The notes beneath the pieces were generated by a model. The model searched no databases and was not told the DNA's origin. It saw only the letters and a program-made list of their open reading frames with translations. From assembly GCA_011772595.1 (NCBI GenBank), contig WVZH01000343.1:14338-20593 (forward strand): a DNA stretch of 6,256 nt, read 5' to 3'. The DNA comes from Anaerolineales bacterium. GTDB taxonomy: Bacteria; Chloroflexota; Anaerolineae; Anaerolineales; E44-bin32. Shown piece after piece: positions 1 to 6,256 of the stretch. The translations under genes were made by a program, and so were the position numbers. Numbering within the stretch: position 1 is the stretch's first letter; every line of letters begins with the position of its first letter.

Positions 1-866
1 CGCATCGCCTCAGCCAGACCACCCGGGAGATCACGTTGTTCACGCAAGTCCCTGATTGCGCTACGGGCATCATGCAGAACGGCGCGTGCGCGCGTTTTCG
101 CCTGATCGACGACCTCCAGCGCGCGCCCTTCACCCCCATCGACCAGGTGAGCTTCAATGGCCTCAAGCTGTAAAATCAAGCCAGCCAGTCCTTGCGCCAG
201 GGTGTCGTGCAACTCGCGCGCCATGCGTTGACGCTCCGCTTCGAGCGTCAGATCCTCTATCCGCAAGGTGTATTCGGTCAGTTGCTGATGGGCCTCCTCA
301 AGATCTTGCAGCAACTCCTGCGTGTGTCTGCGAGCGCGAGCTTCACGGGTGAACATGGTCACGTAGATTACGACAAATAACGCCATAGGTCCATAGAATG
401 CGAACCAACCGGGGATCGATTCCCAACCCCAGGTCAGAGTGTAGCTGATGACCGACAATCCCAACAAAGCCCCCACGGGAATTAACGCCACGCGCAGGTT
501 CTCGACGATCCCAACCACGGCACCAATCAAACCCAGATAGAGGCCGGTCAAGAACCCCTGGTTGGGAACGAGCAAGTTGATGACGAAGACAATTGCTGCC
601 TGCACCACGAAATAGGGGATCATCAGCCGGCCGAACTGCGCCACATAAGGACTGACCCAAAACAAAGCAGCATGAGTCATCATGAGCAGCGTAAATGCGA
701 TCAGGCGGCTTGGCCTTCGCACGGCAGGGATGGTTGCAAGGGCCCAAATATACATCGCCACCAAGATAACCGTGAAGACCAAGAAGAAAGCGCCCGATTC
801 GCGTAAATCGGCCTTGAATTGGGGCAGGCGCTCCACCGTATGAGGTCTTGATTCAGACGTATTCAT
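1..866 (-). CDS. NarL/LiaS-family sensor histidine kinase, N-terminal part (runs off left edge)
   Basis: Membrane sensor kinase of a two-component system, expected to autophosphorylate on histidine and pass the phosphate to a LuxR/NarL-type response regulator. The frame is open from ATG at 866 to the window edge, giving 288 full codons. About six hydrophobic segments lie near residues 26-46, 54-73, 82-101, 104-122, 126-146 and 153-172, with very short loops, so sensing is probably within the membrane. A charged helical linker (about 176-215) leads into a HisKA_3 dimerisation/phosphoacceptor motif, RQRMARELHDTLAQGL, with the acceptor His at residue 220. The HATPase_c domain must lie off the left edge. 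The start is supported by GGAG 10 bases upstream and by a TATAAT box. It is divergent from an ABC exporter operon, a common arrangement for LiaS/DesK-like systems. The family call is firm. The signal sensed and the control of the exporter are inferences. Confidence 0.9.
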   Translation of the reverse strand, partial: MNTSESRPHTVERLPQFKADLRESGAFFLVFTVILVAMYIWALATIPAVRRPSRLIAFTLLMMTHAALFWVSPYVAQFGRLMIPYFVVQAAIVFVINLLVPNQGFLTGLYLGLIGAVVGIVENLRVALIPVGALLGLSVISYTLTWGWESIPGWFAFYGPMALFVVIYVTMFTREARARRHTQELLQDLEEAHQQLTEYTLRIEDLTLEAERQRMARELHDTLAQGLAGLILQLEAIEAHLVDGGEGRALEVVDQAKTRARAVLHDARSAIRDLREQRDLPGGLAEAM

Positions 867-886
867 TTTCCCGGCGCTCCATTTAC

Positions 887-892
887 ATTATA
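887..892 (-). promoter_or_regulatory. -10 box of the sensor kinase promoter
   Basis: On the minus strand this is a perfect TATAAT, 20 bases upstream of the kinase ATG. The best -35 match, TTCGCT at 914-909 with 16-base spacing, is poor, so the promoter may be weak or activator-dependent. Initiation about seven bases downstream (near 880) would give a leader of roughly 14 bases that starts at the GGAG ribosome-binding site. Confidence 0.45.
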
Positions 893-900
893 GATCGCTT

Positions 901-918
901 GCGGGTTGAGCGAACCGC
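901..918. repeat. Short imperfect inverted repeat in the divergent promoter region
   Basis: GCGGGTT and GAACCGC form an imperfect dyad with one bulged G around a 4-base centre. It sits where the -35 element of the kinase promoter would be, so it could be an operator in the shared divergent region. It is short enough to be chance, and no known regulator motif is recognised in it. Confidence 0.25.
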
Positions 919-1018
919 CCAAGCGTACAATGTCCGCAAGTACAGATCGGGACAATGCCCAGCTGCACGATGTGCGCGTCACGCTCGCTTGCTAGACTGT
1001 GGCATAGATTGACCGTGT

Positions 1019-1025
1019 AAGGAGA
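1019..1025 (+). promoter_or_regulatory. Ribosome-binding site of the ABC ATPase gene
   Basis: AAGGAGA lies 7 bases before the ATG at 1033. It is a near-consensus Shine-Dalgarno sequence at good spacing and fixes the ATPase start. No convincing -35/-10 pair for the operon was found upstream of it. Confidence 0.7.
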
Positions 1026-1032
1026 GTGTGCG

Positions 1033-1956
1033 ATGAATGATCAAAAAGCCATCGAGGTCCTAGACCTGAGAAAGCGCTATGAAGATACTCAGGCTGTCGA
1101 TGGGGTGAGCTTCCAGGTGGCGCGCGGCGAAATCTTCGGCCTGCTTGGACCCAATGGAGCCGGCAAGACCACGACCGTCGAATGCCTGCTCGGTTTGAGG
1201 GAACCTGACGGTGGTGTGGTCCGCGTGTTGGGCGTCCAAGACGGCGTTCGTTCAAGAGAAATACGAGCACGCGTGGGTGTGCAATTGCAGACCACGGGCT
1301 TACTGAATAACCTCAAGGTGCGAGAGCAGGTGGCACTCTTCGCAGGCCTCTTCCCACGAGCATTACCCATCGATGATGTTCTGCAGCGCGTGGGCTTGAC
1401 GGAGAAGGCCAAGACTCTTACGAAAGCCCTCTCTGGAGGCCAGAAACAACGTCTAGCCGTCGCACTGTCGATGATTAACGATCCTGATTTGATCTTCCTC
1501 GACGAGCCGACGACCGGCCTCGATCCGCAGGCGCGACGTGGGTTGTGGGAAGTCATCCAGAGGATCCGTGCCCATGGAAAGAGCGTTCTTCTGACCACAC
1601 ACTATATGGAGGAAGCCGAGGCACTCTGTGATCGGGTCGCCATCATGGATCACGGTAAGATCATCGAGATGGACCCGCCGGCGAGCATGATTCACAGGCA
1701 CTTCGAGGAAACGGCGATCGATTTTGTGCCGCTTAATTCCACGTCCCGCGACCATTTGGCGAGCTTACCAGGCGTAACACAGATCCACAGCGAAAATGGC
1801 CACATGACTCTCTACTCCACCGACATACCTCGCACCATGGCCAGTCTATTCGAGTTGGTCTCAGATCATCGCCTGGCTTTCCGAGATCTAATCGTACGCC
1901 AAGCGACGTTAGAAGATGTGTTCCTGAAGTTGACAGGAAGAAGGATAAGAACATGA
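1033..1956 (+). CDS. ABC-2 type exporter, ATP-binding subunit (DrrA/CcmA-like)
   Basis: Cytoplasmic nucleotide-binding subunit that powers the permease encoded immediately downstream. At 307 residues it is the usual length for the DrrA/CcmA/NatA-like group. All ATPase motifs are intact: Walker A GPNGAGKT at 39-46, a Q-loop Gln at about 86 in VGVQLQ, signature LSGGQ at 133-137, Walker B LIFLDE at 153-158 with catalytic Glu158, the D-loop GLD at 162-164 and the switch His190 in TTH. Residues from about 220 form the C-terminal extension typical of this group and end in a conserved-style LEDVFLKLTGR motif. The start is set by a strong Shine-Dalgarno sequence. The stop codon overlaps the permease start as ATGA, indicating translational coupling. 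The substrate (drug, lipid, peptide or polysaccharide) cannot be decided from the ATPase. Confidence 0.96.
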   Translation: MNDQKAIEVLDLRKRYEDTQAVDGVSFQVARGEIFGLLGPNGAGKTTTVECLLGLREPDGGVVRVLGVQDGVRSREIRARVGVQLQTTGLLNNLKVREQVALFAGLFPRALPIDDVLQRVGLTEKAKTLTKALSGGQKQRLAVALSMINDPDLIFLDEPTTGLDPQARRGLWEVIQRIRAHGKSVLLTTHYMEEAEALCDRVAIMDHGKIIEMDPPASMIHRHFEETAIDFVPLNSTSRDHLASLPGVTQIHSENGHMTLYSTDIPRTMASLFELVSDHRLAFRDLIVRQATLEDVFLKLTGRRIRT

Positions 1957-3044
1957 AACAAATCGTGGCCCTATATCTTGCACAAGCGCGAGAGTTCTTA
2001 CGCGACCGTTCGGCATTGTTGTTCGTCTTATTGCTGCCAGTAGCATTTGGCGTGTTTTTCGGACTGATTTTCTCCGAGGGAGGGAGCTTCAGCCTGCAGC
2101 TCGGTGTGGTGAATGAGGATCGCGGGCCTATCGGTGAAGAGATCATCGCTGCTCTTCAGGCGCCGGAAGCGCAGCAAGGGATCGGCTTGCACCCCGGAAA
2201 TCGTGAGCAGTTACTTGCCGATCTCGAACAAGGAAAGGTGCATGTCTTGATTGTGCTTCCCTATAACCTCAGCGCTCGATTGGGAGCTGGAGAACAGGCG
2301 ACCGTCGAAGTTTTCTACGACACGGCCAACCCAACTTCATCCGATATCGGCCTGGGGATGGTCCGCTCACTCCTGAACGACCTCGGAGTCCGCATGAGCA
2401 CCGATGCACCGATGTTCGCCCTGCAGACCAAGGCCATCCAGAGCGAACCGCTGCGCTCGATCGATTTCTACATGCCAGGCATGCTGAGTGTGGCGCTGCT
2501 CTGGCTCGGAGTGTTTGGCACCGCCCAGCCCGTTGTCGCACAGCGTGAAACACAGGTGCTGCGGCGGATCGGCGTCACTCCGGTGGCCCCTTCTTCCATC
2601 CTGGCTGCAGAGGTGGCCTGGCGTGTGAGCGTGGGACTGCTGCAAACCGGCACCTTTCTGCTCATCGGCTATTTCGGTTTCGATGTGGGTGTTAAGTCCT
2701 GGCTACCTTTTGCCGTGACGATTCTGCTGGGTTCGCTGGTTTTCGTCAGCCTGGGGTATGTGCTCGCCGGGGTAGGGCGTTCATTGGAAAGCACCATGAC
2801 GATCGCTCAACTGATCAACTTCCCGATGATGATGCTCTCGGGAAGCATCTTCTCTGCCGACATGCTGCCATCCTTCTTCCGGCCCATCGTAAACGCCCTA
2901 CCGTTGACGTATCTGAGTGATCTCTTACGGCATACGATGGTTGGAGCACCAGCAGTACACACCTTGGGCACGAATTTCGCCGTCCTCGGCGGTTGGCTTC
3001 TTGTGCTCATGGTGCTGGCGTGGAAACTCTGGCGCTGGGAGTGA
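1953..3044 (+). CDS. ABC-2 type exporter, membrane permease subunit
   Basis: Transmembrane partner of the preceding ATPase, expected to dimerise and form the export path in the cytoplasmic membrane. The 363-residue protein has the ABC2_membrane_3-like layout. It begins with a short amphipathic N-terminus and one membrane segment (about 21-41). A soluble extracytoplasmic domain of about 130 residues follows (about 45-170), and then roughly five further membrane segments (about 176-196, 226-246, 251-275, 283-300 and 340-358). The loop VAQRETQVLRRIGVTP (195-210) is the characteristic cytoplasmic element after the second segment in this family (QRE..TL.RL..TP-like), and ALPLTYLSDLLR (315-326) is the usual motif before the last segment. 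AGGA lies 7 bases ahead of the start, inside the ATPase gene, and the 4-base overlap ties the two genes into one operon. The transcript probably ends at the hairpin near 3119-3140. The substrate is unknown; antibiotic or lipid export is only a possibility. Confidence 0.95.
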   Translation: MKQIVALYLAQAREFLRDRSALLFVLLLPVAFGVFFGLIFSEGGSFSLQLGVVNEDRGPIGEEIIAALQAPEAQQGIGLHPGNREQLLADLEQGKVHVLIVLPYNLSARLGAGEQATVEVFYDTANPTSSDIGLGMVRSLLNDLGVRMSTDAPMFALQTKAIQSEPLRSIDFYMPGMLSVALLWLGVFGTAQPVVAQRETQVLRRIGVTPVAPSSILAAEVAWRVSVGLLQTGTFLLIGYFGFDVGVKSWLPFAVTILLGSLVFVSLGYVLAGVGRSLESTMTIAQLINFPMMMLSGSIFSADMLPSFFRPIVNALPLTYLSDLLRHTMVGAPAVHTLGTNFAVLGGWLLVLMVLAWKLWRWE

Positions 3045-3110
3045 ATCGCTCTTGGTAACGATTAAGGTGAGTTGTCAACTTCGTCTCAACGAGACCAGCA
3101 CCAAAGCACT

Positions 3111-3148
3111 CAAAAAATGGGCGGGTCACAGGACCCGCCCTTGTCTTG
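3111..3148. terminator. Bidirectional intrinsic terminator between convergent genes
   Basis: A perfect 9-bp GC-rich stem (GGGCGGGTC at 3119-3127 paired with GACCCGCCC at 3132-3140) closes a 4-base loop. Read leftward, it is followed by ATTTTTTG, a classic U-tract ending the lipoprotein transcript just after its stop at 3161. Read rightward, it is followed by TTGTCTTG, a weaker U-rich tail about 75 bases past the exporter stop. It most likely serves both convergent units, and is strongest on the minus strand. Confidence 0.88.
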
Positions 3149-3160
3149 AACGACAGGACA

Positions 3161-4123
3161 TCATTGATAAAGAAGCTCGAATTGATTGATCGCCTCCGAC
3201 AAATCTTCGCTTCGTACGGCTTCTCCGGGGACCCGACCGATGAAGTTGATCTCCCCTTCCTCGTCCACTACGACAACCCACAACGAATCAACGGGGGGAT
3301 GCAAAAGGCTCGCCTCCATACTGACGTTGAGAATGGATGCGAATTCAGTCTCGATCATGTCTGCGATGCTGTCCCACTGAGCCCACAGGTTCACGCCGCC
3401 CTCGTCGATCACAAGATAGAAGTCCACATTCGGGCGCTGGGATGAAAAATGCTGGAAGATCTTTCGGCGAGTCTCCTGCCAATCGAGTGATCCCTCCGGT
3501 GGGGGCTGGCTGCTGATGGCCGGTGGCAGAACCTCACGCAAATACCCCAAACTCATCCCCGCCGTCGCATGTTCTATGGCCTCTTCGAAGGAGAGATCTG
3601 TCGCAGGTGGCAGATCGGCGACCGTGAACTCTGCGCTAAACCAGCCATTGTAATCCCGATCAACAACGATGGTGCTGATCTTGTCGAACAACGCTTCCAC
3701 ACAAGCATCCAGCCGCCTGAGGGTGTAGACGGCTTCGACACCATGGAGAAAGGCGAGATCCACGTTGTCTACCATTTCTTCAGCGGATGCGCCGGGATCG
3801 AGCTCCGGATCAACGAACCACAAATTCAAAACGCGATTCCCCTGTAATCTTAGATGCGTCACCACAAACTGTCCGTACGCAAGCCGGTTTCTTGCTTGCA
3901 CAACAAAAGCATCGGGATCACACACTTGAAGCGATGCAATCTCAGGAGTGGGCGATACTGTGGGGACCGGGGTTCTCGTTGGTGTGGAGGGGAGGGCGGG
4001 GGTTGAACTCGGTAGTGAGGTCTGGGTTGGCGTCGCTGTCGCTGAGCCACACGCAGTTAACGTAAGGAAGAGAAGGAAGGTCGTCAGGATGATGTTACCT
4101 CGTCGGAACCTCATTTCGTTCAT
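3161..4123 (-). CDS. Secreted lipoprotein of unknown function with Thr/Pro linker
   Basis: The family is not recognised. The 320-residue product starts with a basic n-region (RFRR), a hydrophobic core at about 11-22 and a lipobox LTAC with acceptor Cys25, so it should be lipid-anchored outside the cytoplasmic membrane. Residues 28-61 are a low-complexity Thr/Pro/Ser stalk of the type seen in many Chloroflexota surface proteins. The globular part (about 65-320) appears to contain two related alpha/beta units, about 96-185 and 243-315. Each has an NLW strand, a helix, a hydrophobic strand ending in VVD, and a DLS..EAI helix. The mature domain has only two cysteines, 68 and 141, which could form a disulfide. 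The start at 4123 has GAGG just upstream; ATG at residue 4 is an alternative that keeps the signal peptide. The gene is convergent with the exporter operon and ends at the shared terminator. A role in binding or sensing at the surface is a guess. Confidence 0.88.
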   Translation of the reverse strand: MNEMRFRRGNIILTTFLLFLTLTACGSATATPTQTSLPSSTPALPSTPTRTPVPTVSPTPEIASLQVCDPDAFVVQARNRLAYGQFVVTHLRLQGNRVLNLWFVDPELDPGASAEEMVDNVDLAFLHGVEAVYTLRRLDACVEALFDKISTIVVDRDYNGWFSAEFTVADLPPATDLSFEEAIEHATAGMSLGYLREVLPPAISSQPPPEGSLDWQETRRKIFQHFSSQRPNVDFYLVIDEGGVNLWAQWDSIADMIETEFASILNVSMEASLLHPPVDSLWVVVVDEEGEINFIGRVPGEAVRSEDLSEAINQFELLYQ

Positions 4124-4134
4124 TCGAACCTCAT
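4106..4134 (-). repeat. 9-bp direct repeat spanning the lipoprotein start, with a 4-codon upstream ORF
   Basis: ATGAGGTTC occurs twice on the minus strand, at 4134-4126 and 4114-4106, 20 bases apart, on either side of the lipoprotein start at 4123. The upstream copy can be read as ATG AGG TTC GAA TGA, a 4-codon frame whose stop overlaps the lipoprotein start as ATGA. The GAGG inside this copy also serves as the Shine-Dalgarno sequence, so the mini-frame may be incidental. Confidence 0.4.
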
Positions 4135-4198
4135 GTCTGCGGTCAAATAAATCAATCCCAAAGGCCCACTGTTAGCTTCACATGACCATGAAATGACA

Positions 4199-4204
4199 TG
4201 TCAA
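4199..4204 (-). promoter_or_regulatory. Possible -35 box upstream of the lipoprotein gene
   Basis: A perfect TTGACA lies on the minus strand in the 119-base gap between the solute-binding fusion gene and the lipoprotein gene. No good -10 follows at 16-18 bases; an AT-rich TTTATT at 4151-4146 is too far to pair with it. The lipoprotein probably has its own promoter in this gap, but the exact site is unsettled. Confidence 0.25.
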
Positions 4205-4242
4205 TCAGGCACGAGCAATTAGAGAAAGCCTGAAACAAAATG

Positions 4243-6256
4243 CTAATGGGGCTGGATCACCATGTGCTTCAATTCCAGTGTTTTCATAGCGACGGAAATG
4301 TGCAGCCCGCTCATCCAGGGCTTTAAAAACACATGCCATCGCCCGTACATGGTCGGCATGATGGTGGCGTTCTCCATCAACCTTTGATCCGCCTGCTGGT
4401 ACAGTGAGATACGCTTGGCTTGTTCCGTGGTATGCCGGGCTTCCTGGATGAGCTTAAGAAAAGTCTCATCAACTTGACGCGTACGCGGCGACGAAAGCGC
4501 GACGTTGAGCATATTGTCGGGATCGGGGTAATCGGCATTCCAACCCATGAGAAAGACATGCGGTAGATCTGCTTCTAGTCTTTCCCGAAACTCGGGATAG
4601 TCCAGAAACTCCGTATTGAGTTCCACGTTCAGATTCTCTCGCCACTCTTGTATGATGAATTCCCCCGCCTTTGACGTCTCTTCAAGACCCCTGGACATCA
4701 AAACCTGAACGGGAGGGAAACCCTGTCCTTGTGGAAAACCGGCTTCCGCCAGCTGTTGTTGGGCTCGCTCAGGGTCGTAAGGTAATCCAATGTCTGCGGA
4801 ATGACCGGGTATCCCTGGAGGCACAAAACCGCCTTTCGCAGGATAGACGTATCCTCGTAACACATCACCGGCAAGCCGCTCCCGATCTACCGCCTGAACG
4901 AACGCCCGGCGAACGCGGAGATCGTCGAAGGGGGGACGAGACGCGTCGAAACACACATAGCCGGTACCTGGATAATCACCTGTGAGGTAATCGGCGGTGT
5001 GCTTCAGCCGTGCCCGGTCCATCCCCTCCGTTGGCATCTCATTGATGATGTCCAGCTCATCCGCCTCGTAACGCTCAAGGATCTCCGCCCACTTCAATCT
5101 CAAATGAAATTCAACTCCCCTCAGATTTCCAGAAAACTGACCACGATAAAGATCATTACGCACCAGGATCAAGCGTTTTTTGGGCTCCCAAACTTCCAAC
5201 TGGAAGGGACCGTTAACGACAAGGTTTGCCGCCTCGGTCCATGCTGCGCCGTACTGCTCCACCACGTGCCGCGGAACCGGGTATGTGGCGCTGATCGCTA
5301 AGATATGAAAGAAATGGCCACACGGGTCTTCGAGCTCCACGACGAGCGTGTGATCATCGGGCGCATGAATCCCTACCTCATCCGCAGAAGTCAACTCCCC
5401 CCGATTGTAAGCTTCTGCACCGCGAATGTCATAGAGCCACTCCGCAGCTCGAGAAGCTAGCGCCGGATTCAGCGTCCGCTTCCAAGCGTATTCGAAATCT
5501 CCCGCGCTCACCGGGACACCGTCACTCCAAATCACATCCTCCCGCATGTGAAAAACATACTTTCTCCCCCCTTCCAAGACGTCCCACGAGTGTGCCATCT
5601 CCGGGACGACCTCATCCTCCGGGCTGATTTCTAACAACCCGCTGAAGAGTTGTTTCAGGATCCCAATCGAACCCATGTCGTCAGCGAGTGTAGGATCCAA
5701 AGTTATCGGGTCGTTCCAATGGCCGCGCAACGCGTGCGGTGCATCGGGGAGCGCTGTCTTGGTTCGAGGTTCGCCGGATCGTCTCCTGATCTCGAAGGCC
5801 TCCTTGTAAGCCTCACGGGAGCGCTCGAAATCGTAAAGCATGTGGTATACCACGCCCAGTTTCATCAGTACTTGCACGGCACGTTCTTGCGCACCCTGTG
5901 CTTTCAAGACTGCCAAGGCTTGTTGGTAATGCTCCGTGGCGTCCTGATAGGCGTACAATGCAAAAGCTCTATCACCAGCTTTAAGCAGATATTCGGAAGC
6001 CTTTTCACCATCGCCCGCCTCAGAAAAATGGCGACCCAAGCGGGGAGCATAGTCCTCCAGGTGATCCGCGTACGCCCGCTCTAACGCTAGCGCTGCGCGA
6101 TGGTGGAGTCTGCGGCGACGGAGTCCACTCACATTTTCCTGGAGCGTGGTGGGGAGAAGAGCGTGCACAAACGCGAAAGTAGACTGCTCGACGACCTGTG
6201 CTTTCTTCGTGGGCTGGATTTCCTGGATGAGTTGTGCACGCTCAGCGAGCTCGAGC
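4243..6256 (-). CDS. STAND/AAA-type ATPase tail + TPR + family-5 solute-binding domain fusion, C-terminal part (start off right edge)
   Basis: The frame is open without a stop from the right edge to TAG at 4243-4245, with 670 residues visible (counted from the codon at 6255). Residues 1-75 resemble the end of a STAND/AAA_16 ATPase, the segment in MalT- and cyclase-like regulators that reads F.F.HAL..T.......R..LH...A.ALE. Residues about 85-160 hold two or three TPRs (YLLKAGDRAFALYAYQDATE; GVVYHMLYDFERSREAYKEA). From about 175 to 655 comes a complete SBP_bac_5 (OppA/DppA-like) domain. Its landmarks are ITLDPTLADD near the start, WSDGVPVSAGDFEYAWKR, VVNGPF (346-351), RVRRAFVQAVDRE and the family motif GWNADYPDP (571-579). 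No signal peptide or lipobox precedes this domain, so it is probably cytoplasmic and works as a ligand sensor, as in SgrR. A GTG at 6168 is an unlikely start because homology-like sequence continues upstream. The ligand (peptide or sugar) and the output are unknown. Confidence 0.85.
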   Translation of the reverse strand, partial: LELAERAQLIQEIQPTKKAQVVEQSTFAFVHALLPTTLQENVSGLRRRRLHHRAALALERAYADHLEDYAPRLGRHFSEAGDGEKASEYLLKAGDRAFALYAYQDATEHYQQALAVLKAQGAQERAVQVLMKLGVVYHMLYDFERSREAYKEAFEIRRRSGEPRTKTALPDAPHALRGHWNDPITLDPTLADDMGSIGILKQLFSGLLEISPEDEVVPEMAHSWDVLEGGRKYVFHMREDVIWSDGVPVSAGDFEYAWKRTLNPALASRAAEWLYDIRGAEAYNRGELTSADEVGIHAPDDHTLVVELEDPCGHFFHILAISATYPVPRHVVEQYGAAWTEAANLVVNGPFQLEVWEPKKRLILVRNDLYRGQFSGNLRGVEFHLRLKWAEILERYEADELDIINEMPTEGMDRARLKHTADYLTGDYPGTGYVCFDASRPPFDDLRVRRAFVQAVDRERLAGDVLRGYVYPAKGGFVPPGIPGHSADIGLPYDPERAQQQLAEAGFPQGQGFPPVQVLMSRGLEETSKAGEFIIQEWRENLNVELNTEFLDYPEFRERLEADLPHVFLMGWNADYPDPDNMLNVALSSPRTRQVDETFLKLIQEARHTTEQAKRISLYQQADQRLMENATIMPTMYGRWHVFLKPWMSGLHISVAMKTLELKHMVIQPH

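Noticed and set aside
343..747. A 134-codon leftward frame inside the sensor kinase region
   Set aside because: It lies in a different frame of the same strand as the kinase. The kinase frame gives coherent membrane segments and a HisKA_3 motif. The alternative is Arg/Cys/His-rich, with no recognisable domain.
906..931. TTGAGC and TACAAT on the plus strand as a promoter for the exporter operon
   Set aside because: The spacing is only 14 bases, too short for a standard sigma-70 promoter.
1089..1598. A 169-codon frame antisense to the ABC ATPase
   Set aside because: It is the reverse shadow of a gene with every ABC motif intact. Its composition is basic and Ser/Thr/Pro-rich, and it shows no domain.
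4205..4233. TCAGGC/GCCTGA hairpin as a terminator of the solute-binding fusion gene
   Set aside because: The stem is 6 bp with a 17-base loop and no U-tract follows, so it is too weak to call.
4294..5730. Treating the solute-binding region as a stand-alone secreted OppA-type transporter subunit
   Set aside because: No start codon with a signal peptide or lipobox lies ahead of the domain; the frame continues directly from the TPRs, and no Opp permease genes are visible in the window.
5650..6084. A 144-codon rightward frame opposite the TPR/solute-binding fusion
   Set aside because: It is antisense to a well-supported continuous coding frame, has no recognisable domain and has no clear ribosome-binding site.

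Overview
The window shows four real coding regions plus one that runs off the left edge, on moderately GC-rich bacterial DNA. No RNA gene, insertion sequence, CRISPR array or integration site is visible. The gene styles suggest a Chloroflexota (Anaerolineae-like) bacterium. The clues are a lipoprotein with a long Thr/Pro linker, a large regulator-type protein joining an ATPase tail, TPRs and a peptide-binding domain, and a LiaS/DesK-type kinase beside an ABC-2 exporter. This assignment is an inference from style and is not proven by any marker gene.

Left part (1-1032): the N-terminal 288 codons of a six-TM NarL/LiaS-type sensor histidine kinase, read leftward and cut off by the window edge before its ATPase domain. 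A 166-bp divergent intergenic region follows. It carries a TATAAT box for the kinase and a small inverted repeat.

Centre-left (1033-3044): a two-gene ABC-2 exporter operon read rightward. The DrrA/CcmA-like ATPase and its integral membrane permease are joined by an ATGA stop/start overlap. The divergent kinase, with a response regulator presumably off the left edge, is the natural candidate controller. The exported substrate cannot be read from the sequence.

Centre-right (3045-4242): a strong hairpin terminator with an A-tract on one side and a T-rich stretch on the other separates the exporter operon from a convergent gene. That gene encodes a secreted lipoprotein of unrecognised family, which appears to contain an internal duplication.

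Right part (4243-6256): the C-terminal 670 residues of a large leftward protein whose start lies beyond the right edge. It ends in a complete family-5 (OppA/DppA-like) solute-binding domain. That domain is joined directly to TPRs and to the end of what looks like a STAND/AAA ATPase module, with no signal peptide or lipobox between them. It is best read as a cytoplasmic sensor in the spirit of SgrR, not as a transport component, and it is the most unusual item here.
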